Source of the DNA: Delphinus delphis
Taxonomy: Eukaryota; Chordata; Mammalia; Artiodactyla; Delphinidae
DNA: 64,000 bases
Assembly (NCBI RefSeq): GCF_949987515.2
Contig: NC_082696.1
Span: 61,760,447 to 61,824,446, forward strand
Direction of reading: 5' to 3'
The notes under the pieces were generated by a model. It ran no database searches and had not been told where the DNA came from. It saw nothing but the letters and a program-made list of their open reading frames with translations. Made by a program: the position numbers and the translations under genes. Shown piece by piece: positions 39,275 through 50,984 of this stretch (the first letter of the stretch is position 1; every line of letters starts with the position of its first letter).

Positions 39275-39459
39275 CAGCACTATTTACAATAGCCAAGACA
39301 TGGAAGCAACCTAAATGTTCATTGACACATGAATGGATAAAGAAGATGTGGTATATATACATGCACACACACAATGGAATATTACTCAGCCATAGAAAAC
39401 AATGCACTAATGCCATTTACAGCAGCATGGATGGACCTAGAGATTATCATACTAAATGA
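39275..39459 (+). pseudogene. L1 ORF2 C-terminal remnant
   Basis: The frame encodes ALFTIAKTWKQPKC followed by HEWIKKMWYIY, the ORF2p C-terminal signature. It shifts out of frame at the AC-rich stretch near 39360. Catalytic domains are missing. Confidence 0.8.
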
Positions 39460-39515
39460 AGTGAGCCAGACAGAGAAAGACAAATATTATATGATATCAC
39501 TTATATGTGGAATCT

Positions 39516-39538
39516 AAAAAAAAAAAAAAAAAAAAAAA
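39516..39538. repeat. Poly-A tract inside an L1 3' UTR
   Basis: Twenty-three A residues at the place where related L1 copies have only a short A run ('aatctaaaaaa'). It is an internal expansion and not the retroposition tail, which lies at 39866-39877. Confidence 0.85.
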
Positions 39539-41089
39539 GTAAGTAAGTTACAAATGAACTTATTTCCAAAACAGAAACAGACTCACAGACATAGAAAGCA
39601 AATTTATGGTTACCAAAGGGGGAATGGGGGTAGGGGGAGGGATAAATTAGGAGGCTGGGATTAACGTACACACACTGCTATATATAAGATAGATAACTGA
39701 CAGGACCGACTGTATCACACAGGGACCTACTCTATCACACTATACTCAATATTTTGTAGTAACCTATAAGGGAAGAGGATCTGAAGTAGACTATATATAT
39801 ATATAAAACTGAATTACTGTGCTGTACACCTGAAACTGAGACGATATTATAAATCAACTATACTTCAATAAAAATGTTATAAAACTTTTAGAAAAAGCAT
39901 AGGATAAAATATTTGGAATCTAGGGCTAGAGAAAGAGTTCTTAAATCTGATAGCAAAATGATGATACTTAGAAGAATAAATGGATAAACCAAACCTCATT
40001 AAAATTTAAAACTTTTGCTCATCAAAAGACCCTGTTAAGAAGATGAAAAGACAACCAGTTAGACTGGGAGAAAATTTTTGGAAACTGCATATCAGACAAA
40101 GGACTCATATGTAGGATATATAATGAACTCTCAGAATTCAACAGTAAAAAACAAAAAGCCAACCCATAACCCCAAAATCAATCCAATTTGAAAATGGGCA
40201 AAAGACATAAACACACATTTCACAGAAGAGGTCATACAGATGGCAAATAAGAACATAAAAATAACATTAATAAAATATCAACATCATTAACCATCAGGTA
40301 AATGCCAATTTAAACCACAATATTACTATATCAGAATGGTTAAAATAAAAAATAGTGAAAACATCAAATGCTGGCGATGATGTAATGTTACTGGATTACT
40401 CATATATTGCTGGTGTGCATGTAAACTGTCACAGCCACTCCAGAAAACAGTCTGGCGGTTTCTCATAAACTATCATTGGGCTTTTATCTCAGAGAAACAA
40501 GAACTTTATGTTCACACAAAATCTACGCATACATGTTCATAGCAGCTTTATTCATAAATAGCCAGAAACTGAAATTAACCCAGATGTCCATCAAATGTGT
40601 AAATGGTTAAAAAAACTGTGGCAACACATATTTTGTAAGACTACTCTGTAGTATAAAGGAATGGACTATTGATACGGAATAAATCTCCAGGGAATTGCAC
40701 TGAGTGAAAAAAATTAATCTAGAAGTGTACATACGGTATGGTTTATTTTATAAAATATTCTTGCTACAAAAATATTATGGAAATGGAGAACAGATTAATG
40801 GTTGTCAGGGTTCAGGAACAGGAAATGTGGAGGAGTAGCAGTGTGGCTATAAAACAGCAACAGAAGGGATCTCTGTGATAATCAAATGTCCTGATTCTTG
40901 ACTGCATAAATGTCAATATCCTGGTTGTACAAAATTTATATTGTATTGCAAGACATTACCACTGGAGGAAACTGGGTAAGGTATACCAGAGCTATCACTG
41001 TATTATTCCTTACAAGTGCATGTGGATCTACAAAAAATCTCTCAAAATAAACCTTTAGAAAAAGGACCCACGAGAGACATAAGTCAATA

Positions 41090-41225
41090 ATTATTTTCCT
41101 TGAGAAAATCAAATTCAGAGAGTGAGATTACTTTTCTGAGGTCATGCAGCTGATCTATATTAGAATTGGGACTAACACGTAGGCTTTCTTCGATATGGTC
41201 CAGCATTCTTTTCTCTCAAACAGTC
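41090..41225 (-). mobile_element. MIR SINE fragment, antisense
   Basis: Antisense MIR landmarks: 'aattcagagagtgagattac', 'gaggtcatgcagctgatcta' and 'tagaattgggactaacacgt', in the order of 'caaggtcacacagctagtaa'. Confidence 0.6.
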
Positions 41226-43070
41226 CACGCCAACACTGATTTCTTGTAAGGCAAGGCCTAAAATTAAGGGCCAATATATGTGCTGACTAGACAAATAGGG
41301 GAAACCAGGAGAGCCACAGATGGCCTAGCCACAAGTTGTGGCTTGTGGCTCAACTTAAGGTCCCCTCAACAAGCAACCTACTTCTCAAACTGAAGAGAAG
41401 CAAGTGCAGGCCAGTTTTGGTTCCTTGCCAGCCTGCAGAAACATTCAAACAACCACCCATGGGGACTAGGGGACACCTAATCCTCTTGATACTACAGTGC
41501 CTGCCTTCCACAGCCCTAGCTGTACAACCCCTTCTAAACTGCAACTCTGGGGTGGCCCCGTGTGGCCCTATATGCCTCTCCCCACCTCCCTGCACTAGTT
41601 ATAAAGTAAGCAGAGCAAATGACTATGATGAGATTGAATCACATTCACGGGCTTCCTAAAGAGTTTTGTTGTAATGGAATCATGTAAATAGGTGGAAAAG
41701 GTTTCAAGAATTAAGTTCATGATAGTCTTCACATGTCTGAGTCCTCTAGGAGATTTACACTATTGGAATTCAAATAAAAACACATTATCATCAATTCATG
41801 AAGCACAGAAAGATAGCTCTGGATAATTCCTGCTTGGGGGGTGGGGGGACTGCTTTAAAAAAAATCTAAAGTAACATAAAGAATATAATTTTGAGGTCGT
41901 ACCCTGGACCATAAGTATTTTTACAAAGAGGGTAATATTACAAAGATAAGTAGTTTAGTAATAGCCCTTGATTTACAATAGCCTCTCAATAAAAATTTTT
42001 CTGTTATGCAGTTTTTCTTTATATTATCTGGCTTATAACTTAAAACATGACCAAATATTAATGTCCTAAGGAAAGTATTAATCCATTTTTATTTAAAAAT
42101 TAGATGATTGGTATGCAAACTGAGTGGAAGTGCCTCAGAAAATATATAGTATAAATGCTCTAAACTAACTCATAGTGACAGCTGTGTTAAAGTCATATGG
42201 TGTCTAGGTTTTCCAAATAATAGTGAGTCTAATTCAATAGATTAAAACATTTAAGGTAGTTATGACCTATACTTTCTTAGTTGACCAACTCACTTAAATG
42301 ATAAGATATTTCTCAAGTTTAGGTTGATTAGAGTGAAATTCTATGGACTCCTGAGGTCTTCACTAGAAGTATCAAGGATGTTTACTTGTTTATATTTCTG
42401 GCCAGAAAATAAGTTTTATAGTTTAATGGCTACATGGCCATTTGCACAAAAATTTGGAATGATTATATATGGAATTATATTCCCAAGCACCCAAATTCTG
42501 ATATATTTGTGCTGGGAAAAAAAAATTAGAGGAAAACAATAAAAAGGAAGTAAGAAAAATGTTCTTACTTGATATATTGTTGGCAATTGTTAAGTGTCCA
42601 GGAATTATGCCTTAAAATTGCTTAGCAAATGGACCAATATACCTATCACATTAGCACAAAGAATAAAAAGAAATAACATAAAATTCCAAATCATAATTCA
42701 ACACAAAAATCTTTATAAATGACTAAATGTCAATTTGGCATCTTCTGTTCTTGATTGTGAGTGTCCTTTAAAGTATCAATTCTTATTGCACAATGAATAT
42801 TTTGGCACTAAACTTGGCTAAATTTTAAAGTATTTTATATTTAAATTACATAAATCATAATCTTAAACTTCCATGTAAATTGAAAACAAAAAGTTTGATG
42901 AAGTAAATAATTCATGGGATTAACAAGGAAAGTTTAATTGTGTTTTGCAGGTTTTTCAAAACGTGATTACCCAGGTAGCAGAGTTAATCCAAAAGATTAT
43001 ATCCTTCAATATCTGCTTGAGCCTTTGCATGGCAATAGGATTTTTATCCGGTTGATAGTGTCCCAGAATA
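41226..43070. other. Unassigned DNA
   Basis: About 41290-41660 is GC-richer, contains a near-palindrome 'agccacaagttgtggct' (41327-41343) and might be an old unnamed repeat. A G-rich run lies near 41835-41850. The rest is AT-rich with nothing that I recognise. A short open frame near 42938 is treated under rejected items. Confidence 0.4.
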
Positions 43071-43074
43071 AATA

Positions 43075-43405
43075 CCACATTCTCCAGCCTTTTTCTCAGG
43101 CAGCGGTGGCACAAGACTAAGGAAACTTCTGACAATCTTCTTTACAAAAGAACTCGAGAGCTCTTTGCCCTTTTTTTACCCTGCCCTCTATCCTGTTGAT
43201 TAGAATGTGGATGAAGTTACCGAAACCCCATCTTGAACCTTAAAGATGGAAGGCATACCCTAAGAATAATTTAGCACAAAATCAGAGGTAGCCTAGATTC
43301 CACATGACAGCTGACACTCAAAGACTCTCTATATCTGACTTATACAAAAGAAAGAAATGAATTTCTATTTTGTTTTCATTGCTACTTTTGAGAACTCTTT
43401 TGCTC
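43075..43405. mobile_element. Old medium-reiteration repeat, family not named
   Basis: 'gattagaatgtggatgaagt', 'ccatcttgaaccttaaagat' and 'ggaaggcataccctaagaat' match a common eutherian interspersed repeat whose core reads like 'ccttggaccatgaagatgga'. It looks like the same family as 31290-31660. Boundaries are approximate. Confidence 0.45.
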
Positions 43406-45985
43406 ATAATTGAATTTAGTCCTAACTAGTTCAATGTATACCTAGAAAATCCTGTTGCTGTGGGGCAGGATGGAGGTGGGATGTTGTAGGTTTAAAATCT
43501 ACATAACATAGACAAATTTAACCCTGATGGAAAGTTATATTTTTCATAATATATTCATTTAAAATATTTTAAAATCTTCTTATTCACAGTATCTATCTCT
43601 ATACATTTAACAATTTAGTATTTATCATGACATTTTAACAAAAACATTGGCAGCAAATAAAATACAACTCAGTTCTTTAAAAAAGTTTCTTTTCCTCTAA
43701 TTAACATATTATATATAGTTGACATATTATATTTCATGGATAAAATTATAAATACTCCTTAATTATAAGTATAAATATTACATATAGCTGACCATAGTCT
43801 CAAAATCTTCTTAATCTCTCAATATGTAAAAGATATTGTGATATGCACACTTAAAAATGCAAATGCATTGTCTCAACATTATTTAATCAGTCTGTAGTTA
43901 TGTATTTTTTCTATTTGGGTTGTTCTCTTGTATAATGTTATTTTGAGTTGGATAAATAGTGTTTATACTCCATTCCACTTAAAGATGATAACTAGGCCCT
44001 TGGTGATGTTATTTGCTTGTAAAAGAAATTTAATCTTAGATTGATGGAATATAAATTTTAAGTATATAATTCTGCCTTTGTAACTTGTATTTGTTTTGGT
44101 GGAATATATTCATTCTATCATTTACGTTGCTTTTATAATTCTATATGCTAGTTATCAAAGAGAAAGATTTGTCCTGAGTTGATCAGTGTGCTTATGACAG
44201 TTCATATGTTTTTTCTTACAGCTTTTTCTCAATTTATGAATATTCTATCTAAACAATACTTTATTTAGTGTTCTTATAACAAGTATTAAAAATAACTTTA
44301 CTAGTATAGTAATAGAATCAAATTTTGTTTTATTCCTACTCAATCCTACCTTGACCCTCCATTAGGCAATGGCCTATAGTTAATCCCTAAATATTTTATA
44401 AATTATTATCAATTTTTTCAGATTGCTTACAATAAGAAATCATAGCGTACATAACTAAATAGATCAGTAAGATTTGTTTTAATAATATAATGCCCACATA
44501 ATGTCCACAGTACCCTGTAAACATACTCAATAGTTTCCCAAAACTTTTAGTTTAAAATTAATAAAGTATAAGACTGAATGGTAGTTCAAGTACATTATCT
44601 TTGCAGTAAAGCACAATATATTAGAAAAATATCTACATCGCTTTGAGATTGAAATTGATTTAATTTTCCAAATTCATGGATTCTAGGAAAGTTATGCATG
44701 AAAACGTTTCCCCCACATCTTTTAATTACGTTTTTCATTATAAGCAAACTTATATGTACTTAATGTTAAAAATATTCAGTTAAAGAGTTCTGTAAGTTCT
44801 TCGCACTCCCCTCACCTACTGCTGATTTCCAAAAATAACTACTTCCAACTGATTTAGCTATTTTTCTTAATTTTCCTTCTTTTCTCTAAATAACAGTGTG
44901 TGCTTCTATGAGTTGATTGTTCAGTAGGAGGCATCATCTATTCACCTTACACAATGAAAGCTCACAGCCACCACCCAAAGTATTTACATTCACAAAATCC
45001 TACACATTGGTACCATTATTTAGAGTTTTCTTTATTAAATCGATACTCAGATAAGACGAGTCTTCAACAATGCTATAAAGTTTGTGATTATTTTTGCTTT
45101 CTTGCACAATATTTTGTTTGCTTTGCTGTAAATAATTGCCTTGTAATTTCTTCCCTTAGTTTTCTATGTACTTATCACTAATGCAACACCAAACTCTTAG
45201 CTGACTTTGTAAATCTCTCCTCTATATGTTCCCAATGTCAAGTATCCTACCAATTTTACTTTCTTGATGAAATCTCTGCTAGACCTGCTCCAATCTGAAC
45301 CCTTTTTATCTGGTGAACAATTGTCATCCTGGAATCTCCTTGCACCACTTTACTGAGCCGGCACACCATTAACATTTGACAGGCACAAGGCAAGAGAACA
45401 AACAGAGACACATTGTTCTATATCTCACCCCCTCGCTCTTCCAATCCTGGTTCCAGGGAACAGACCCAACGAAGAAGCCAAGAAGCCATCCACACCCTGG
45501 GTCTCAGTGAAACACCATTTTAGGCAGGGAATTCCTTGCAGTATCCTCCCTAGAGCATATTGGTTCTATGGGAAGATGCTGTGTGTTTCAGATTCCGTAT
45601 TTTAGAACTTCGTTGAAGTCTACCTTCAACTGTGTCAAGTGTCCCAGAGTTAGAGATTTATTTTTCTCCTCCAGTTTTCTTCTGGGATGAGAGAAGACCA
45701 GTCACCTATTTCTCAGAGTGAAAGAGGAGACCTAAGGTTCTGCTTCTTAAACACGTATTTATTCAGTACTATTTTAGACTTATCTTAAATCTTATTGTCA
45801 GAGATACTAGGTATCAACTATTCCATAGCCTTTAAGGGGTTTACAGTATACATATCTCTGAGTCTTGCATTTACACGATTGTCTTGGAAGAATAATGTAG
45901 CATTAGTAATTTTACCTTACACCACTTTCTCCCTGCTCCAACCATGGTGAACTTCTCCCAGTTCTTTAAACAGTGTTTTAAAATT
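43406..45985. other. Unassigned AT-rich DNA
   Basis: I see no gene or repeat that I can support. The less AT-rich part 45290-45600 may be an old unnamed repeat. Confidence 0.45.
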
Positions 45986-46321
45986 TTCTTTCAGCTTTCA
46001 CATATGCATTTCTCTCTGCTTAGAGCTCTTTATCCACATATCATCCCTTCATTTACATACACTCAGTGATCCTTCCCAGGTTAAATATCACTTTCTTAGG
46101 TAAATCTTCCCGAGGCCCCCAGATCAATTAGGCCCTCTTATTCTATCTTCCATTACCTCCATGACTCCTCTTTGGCAGCACTTGGCATACTTGTCATTCT
46201 GTACTTAATGATCTATAATGATTTGTTTATTGTTTCTCCTCCCCATAGACCATGTTACTATAAACTCGAGAACTGTGTTTGTTTTTTCAGACACAATCTT
46301 TCTAAATCTTAGCTCAGTGTT

Positions 46322-46782
46322 TGTATCAGTTTCTTGTGGCTGCTGTCACAAATTGTCACAGACTGGGTTGCCTGAAATGGGAGAAATCTATTCTCTCAGT
46401 TTTGGAGGCTAGAAGTCCAAAGTCCAGTAGGGGTATCTCCCTCTGGGGCCTCTTGGGGAGAACGAGTTCTTTGCCTTTTCTAGCTTCTGGTGGCTACACC
46501 AGCATTCTTGGGCTTATGAATGCATCACTTCAATTTCTGCATCTATGGTCCTGTTGCCTCCTCATCTTCTGTCCCTGTAATCTCCCTCTATCTAACTTAC
46601 ATAGCAATACTAGTCATTGGATTTAAGACACACCAGGATAATCCATGATGATCTCCTCATCTTTGGATCCATAACTTAATTACATCTGCAAAGATTCTTT
46701 TTCTTAATAAGGTAACGTTTACAGGTTCCAAGGATCAGGACATGGACATACTTTTGGGGGGACTGCCATTCAACCCGCTACA
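46322..46782 (+). mobile_element. MLT1 (MaLR) solo LTR in the L2
   Basis: It starts 'tgtatcagtttcttgtggct' and ends 'ttcaacccgctaca', with 'ctcagttttggaggctagaa', 'cactagtcattgg'-like and 'taattacatctgcaaagatt' between. The 5-bp flanks 'gtgtt' (46317-46321) and 'gtgct' (46783-46787) fit a MaLR target-site duplication with one change. Open frames across it are chance. Confidence 0.85.
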
Positions 46783-46853
46783 GTGCTTAATCTTAAATGT
46801 GTGGTACTGCATATTTGTGAGAGATAGTCCAAGTTTTTTCAAAGTGTCAATAA

Positions 46854-47196
46854 TTTTTTTTCTTTTTTTTATTTTGCTGTGTTGGGTCTTCATTGCTGCG
46901 TGCAGGCTTTCTCTAGTTGCAGCGAGTGGAGGCTACCCTTCATTGCAGGACGTGGGCTTCTCATTGCAGTGGCTTCTCTTGTTGTGGATCACAGGCTCTT
47001 AGGTGTGCAGGCTTCAGTAGTTGCAGCACGTGGGCTCAGTAGTTGTGGCTTGCAGGCTCTAGAGCGCAGGCTCAGTAGGTATGGCGCACGGGCTTAGTTG
47101 CTCCACAGAATATGGGATCTGCCAAGACTAGGGATAGAACACGTGTCCCCTGCATTGGCAGGTAGATTCTTAACCACTGCACCACCAGGAAGTCCC
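46854..47196 (-). mobile_element. Long CHR-type SINE, antisense, with target-site duplication
   Basis: The right end 'accaccaggaagtccc' is the reverse of a CHR SINE 5' end, and the T tract at the left is its reversed A tail. The body of about 340 bases ('gcttcagtagttgcagcacg', 'gtagttgtggcttgcaggct') is the older, longer CHR-1-like form, unlike the shorter cetacean form at 47956, 58529 and 60618. The flanks 'tcaataa' (46847-46853 and 47197-47203) are its target-site duplication. Confidence 0.9.
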
Positions 47197-47274
47197 TCAA
47201 TAAATGTTTAGTTGTACTATATTTTTATTTTGAAAAGTATTAAGGATAAAGAGTCACCTTCAGTTGTTTGTGAC

Positions 47275-47365
47275 TTGGGTTTCTTGACAGAATAGCTCAC
47301 AACATGACAGCAAGTTTCCTTTAGAGCAAGAAACAGTGCAAGAGAGTGCCCAACAGATGTGGAAG
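47275..47365 (+). mobile_element. Old LTR-like repeat fragment
   Basis: 'atagctcacaacatgacagc' and 'cctttagagcaagaaac' resemble the segment 'agctcacaacatggcagctg' found in some old eutherian MaLR-like repeats. Only about 90 bases are recognisable. Confidence 0.35.
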
Positions 47366-47870
47366 TACATAAAATGAAAGCCAACCTACATACTCTATAA
47401 TTATGCTACAAAGAAAAAAATTGATCATGTAATTATAGCCCTTGGTAGTAAATATCAAGGACTTTAATGCAATATATTGTCAGAAAATTTTGGAGACAAT
47501 TTAACTGATGGGGTAATGTGATGATGGGGACAGATGATGTGGATACACATAGCTGTGTATCAAGGCTAAAATGAACAGCAATGATAAAAATAAATTTCTT
47601 GACAATGAAAGTTCTTCAGAATCACTGTGATTCAACATCCCTTACTTAACTAATTAAAATTCATAAATAGAGTTTGGTATTCTGACCAGGACTGAGCAAC
47701 TAATCCAACATTTTAAATTGAAATTAGGAAATTTACAAATCTTTGAAGCAACACTATATTGTAAGTTCTGTTTTTTCCACATGTAGATTGGTAAATTACA
47801 AAATTCATTTGAGTTATTACAATATTTGATGAAAAATGCTAGCTTCCTACCATAGGCAGGGTGAAGGTTA
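47366..47870. other. Unassigned DNA
   Basis: I see no gene or repeat that I can support here. Confidence 0.5.
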
Positions 47871-47955
47871 GTTTTTGGTGTCAACTTGACTAGGCTGTAG
47901 CACCCAGTTATCTAATCAGACATTAAGCTAGTATTACTATAAAGGTATTTTATAG

Positions 47956-48154
47956 GGCTTCCCTGGTGGCGCAGTGGTTGAGAGTCCGCCTGCCAATACA
48001 GGGGACACGGGTTTGTGCCCCGGTCTGGGAAGATCCCACATGCCGCAGAGCGGCTGGGCCCGTGAGCCATGGCCGCTGAGCCTGCGCGTCCAGAGCCTGT
48101 GCTCCGCAACGGGAGAGGCGTACCACAAAAAAAAAATAAAAATAAAAATAAAGC
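47956..48154 (+). mobile_element. Cetacean CHR SINE with internal deletion
   Basis: It starts 'ggcttccctggtggcgcagt', has the B-box-like 'gggtttgtgccccgg', and ends in an A-rich tail with AAAAT units. The target-site duplication 'tattttatag' is exact (47946-47955 and 48155-48164). Compared with the copy at 58529, the 3' part between 'gagaggc' and 'gtacc' is missing, as if a deletion joined two short direct repeats. Confidence 0.95.
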
Positions 48155-48399
48155 TATTTTATAGATGTGATTAACATCTACAGTAAATTGACTTTAAGTA
48201 AGGGGAACTACCCTCAATAATGTGGGTGGGCCTCATCAAGTCAGCTGAAGGCCTAAGAGCAAAATCTGAGGTTTCCTGAAGAAGAAATTATGCCTCAAGA
48301 CCACAGCAGTAACTCTTACCTGAGTTTTTGGCCTGTCATCCTGTTCAATAGATTCTGGACATGCCAGCCCCCATAATCTTGTGAGCCAATTCCTTAAAA

Positions 48400-48520
48400 T
48401 AAAATAAATCTATATCTATACACATATAGCTATAGCTATACAGATAGATCATATATATCAATACAGTTCTACCTATATTTATATCTATCTATATCTACAT
48501 ATCTCCTATTCTGTTTCTAT
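48400..48520. repeat. Compound TATC/TA-rich microsatellite
   Basis: Interrupted 'ctatat', 'tagctatagctata' and 'tatctatctatatcta' units lie at the 3' end of the MLT2-like LTR, where that family carries a simple TCTA-type run. Confidence 0.75.
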
Positions 48521-48684
48521 ATATTTTTTTAACATTGTTTTTTATCCATGGTGATTATGAAAAAAAATGTTAGGGATATTTGTCAGGAGCCTACAATGAG
48601 ACAGTAATCACAGGACAGTTAAATTTGAACTTCTGATAAAAGTGAAAAGTCAAAGAAAATCATTAGCAAATTCTTGGTGAGATG

Positions 48685-48915
48685 GTGCCAAGCTTAAGCT
48701 CTGGAATCAGACAGTCTCTGTCCAAATTCGGGTCCTGCCATTTTAGGGGCTCTTGGGTAAGCTACTGACTTCTCAGAATTCCAGTTTCCCATTTGCATAA
48801 TGACATTATTAATGATTCCTACCTCATGGAGTGTTGCAAAGATTTAATGAGGTCCTGGATAGAAAATGTTAGCACAATGTCTTCACTGTAGATAAATTTA
48901 GTGGTAATCATTATT
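48685..48915 (+). mobile_element. MIR SINE
   Basis: Sense MIR landmarks: 'gctctggaatcagacagtct', 'tgccattttaggggctcttg', 'ccagtttcccatttgcataa' and 'cctacctcatggagtgttgc'. Confidence 0.8.
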
Positions 48916-50980
48916 TCTCAGTTTTAGAATAGGGAATTACGCCAACTGTAGGCACAAAGAGAAATAAAAGGATAAAAATCTGGTTAAAAATATCTAATGA
49001 TACCTTAAGGAGAAAATATATGCCAGAAATTTGCATAAAACTCTTCTATTTCTAATTGATAAAGACATATTAATAGGAGAGGGAAAAAAACTCTTCTGAA
49101 ATAAAAAAAAAATATTCCCTAAATGAGAAAAACTTCAAAATCCAAATGGTCTGGCAAGTCAAGTGCAAAATAGAACTGAAGAAGCAAAAATGAATTTAAG
49201 AAGTACACTATAAAGAACTCTGAAGGCAATGATAAAAGACAAAGGGTCAAATAAAATATCAGAGGAACATTTGCTTTCAGCTTATTTTGTATTACAAGTA
49301 TGTGTTTCTTGAGGCGCATAACAAACTTGTCAACAAAATAACATAAAGCTATGGTTTTCTCTTTAACAGCATTCATTCACTATTCTGACACAGTTAGCTA
49401 TTATTTTCAGCAGTCACTGGGAACGTACCACGAGCATAAGTAGAGCATAGGCAGTCAAGAGTACAAGGGTAGGTGTGGGTGATGGTCTGGGCTTGTATGG
49501 AAGAAAAATGTATTCCCTGAGAGTAAATTCCCCATAATTGACATAGCTCCCTGTAAAGGAACCCCGGGGGAAGAAGAGATAAAAGCATTGCTCCTGACCT
49601 TGCTACCCATTTCCCACAAACATCACATGAGGCTACTGTTGCCACAGCCATTGGTGTGGAAATAAAATGAAGTAATATCTAGATTGGTTATGCTAACGGC
49701 TTTCTCAGATTATAGTCATCTTCAAGGAATTATGGATTTAGTATTTGAGATTTGCAATTAAGTTCTGCAAAGGATTTTTCATTCATAAGTAATTTGAATG
49801 TAAAGTAAATGCCTTCTTTCACTTTTCTTTTAAATCGCCTCCATTTATCTGTTCTGCACATAAATTTCTCAGTATAATTGTTTAAATATCTTTGCAAGTC
49901 TATTTTTATATATTTATAATGAAATATAACAAATTGTTTTATCATTATGGAGTCTTTTTCTATGCCGATTTCTGCTAATAAAAGCAGTCATAGAATGATT
50001 CTGTAAATTAACTTTAAATCAAACCTTAGTGGAGTTTTTCTTTGATTTGTTTTTTGTTTTTTTGTTTGTTTTTAAAGGTTGCTGGTGCCAACCCCCAAAA
50101 CTCTTCAATTTGGGCAGGTTTTACTAAGGAAAAAACAATAGTAACAACAAATAGCAGTTTGACACACAAAAAAGGAATATTATGACAAAGCTGCATGAGT
50201 CCATTAGAAAAATAATATTTTGCCTGAGCCTTTACAAAGTGTTAAGAGGGTCTGCTGTTATGCATAGAAAACCCTGAATAATGTCTTAAAACACTGGAGA
50301 TAATTTCAACCTGCTCAGGCTTCAGCACCCTTACCAAGTTGCTGCCACTTCCCACTCCACATACTCTCACCACACTTGGTTCCAATGCCCCATGACAGAT
50401 GCTACCACGACCTCCTGTTACATATATATTTTTTCCTATATATATATATATAATATTTTGCTCATGTCCCTAACAGCTTTCCTTGTTAATCATTTCAAAG
50501 CAAAGAAATAACCCAGTAAGAGAATTCTAGTCACTTTAAGGACAATCTGAGTGTAGCATAGTGGCTGTCACTTGAATCCCAGCACATTCTCAAATCTTCA
50601 TTACAGGGAGACAGAAGGCTTTACAGAAAAACACCAAGCAAAATATGATAACATTTTATTAAACTAATTTTACTATTTGACTAAACTAATCCTGGAGACA
50701 AACAGCACTGTTTGAAACTCCTTCAAAATTGCATTATAAGCAGCAGAGATTTGTTTTCCCATTACACCAAACACACATTTTATCCAAGGCCAGAAGAACC
50801 CCAATTTTATCTTTCTTTTCTTTTCTATTGTCAGAGAAAATGGTAGAAATTAATGGCTTCTGGTATAAACTAATTTATGAATATATGCGTTTTGAAAAAC
50901 TATGTAGGGTTCTGTCCTCCCATCATGAAAACAGTCTATATCCTTTAGAATTGCCTTGATTATTTCTCTGCTAATGGATT
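48916..50980. other. Unassigned DNA
   Basis: T-rich tracts lie near 50047-50075. I see no gene or repeat that I can support. Confidence 0.5.
50421..50453. repeat. (TA)n microsatellite
   Basis: An interrupted TA run with a T-rich middle. Confidence 0.75.
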
Positions 50981-50984
50981 TGTA

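Larger units (their letters stand above)
39105..39877 (+). mobile_element. 5'-truncated younger L1 inside the old L1
   Basis: It begins in late ORF2 ('cactcctacactgttggtgg') and runs through the 3' UTR ('gctgtacacctgaaactgag', 'caactatacttcaataaaa'). The 12-bp direct repeat 'tataaaactttt' flanks it at 39093-39104 and 39878-39889. The old L1 continues on both sides. The 3' UTR is the same type as that of the L1 at 4914. Confidence 0.9.
32720..41065 (+). mobile_element. Nearly full-length old L1 (L1MA type) with four nested insertions
   Basis: The host element runs from a 5' UTR-like part (about 32720-33850, with a (GCA)n run at 33167-33186) through ORF1 (about 33900-34820), the inter-ORF part and ORF2 (from about 35200). 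It ends in a 3' UTR typical of L1MA-type elements: 'ggagaacagattaatggttg', 'tatcctggttgtacaaaat', 'gcatgtggatctacaaaaaa' and 'ctcaaaataaacct'. Removing the ERV LTR (35382-35915), MLT1 (36043-36412), hAT element (38699-38837) and younger L1 (39105-39877) leaves about 6.5 kb, the size of a full-length L1. Both frames are broken by many stops, so it cannot move. The 5' start is uncertain by some hundred bases. Confidence 0.8.
45990..47220 (+). mobile_element. L2 LINE 3' region broken by an MLT1 LTR and a CHR SINE
   Basis: The left arm (45990-46321) has 'cccaggttaaatatcacttt', 'cttaggtaaatcttcccgag' and 'cttgtcattctgtacttaat' in L2 order. After the LTR, a short middle piece (46783-46846) is seen. 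After the SINE, the L2 terminus 'tcaataaatgtttagttg' appears at 47197-47214. Removing both insertions restores the L2 order. Confidence 0.75.
47876..48530 (+). mobile_element. MLT2-like (ERVL) LTR, split by a CHR SINE
   Basis: Landmarks: 'tggtgtcaacttgactaggc', 'tagcacccagttatctaatc', then after the SINE 'tgacttt aagtaagggga' (without gap), 'aatgtgggtgggcctcatca', 'gtcagctgaaggcctaagag', 'aatcttgtgagccaattcct' and a TATC-rich end. I believe this is the MLT2 group of ERVL LTRs; the family name is from memory. Confidence 0.65.

Noticed and set aside
41336..41659. 107-codon plus-strand frame in GC-richer DNA
   Set aside because: No domain, no splice or promoter context, and an equal-looking frame exists on the opposite strand. 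It is more likely part of an old unnamed repeat.
42938..43120. Short open frame after an acceptor-like 'ttgtgttttgcag'
   Set aside because: It looked like a possible exon, but the 3' part runs into an old interspersed repeat, no donor site or partner exon is visible, and the peptide is unfamiliar.
46218..47097. Run of plus-strand open frames of 64 to 101 codons
   Set aside because: They translate the L2, the MLT1 LTR and the antisense CHR SINE. The cysteine- and serine-rich look comes from the SINE.
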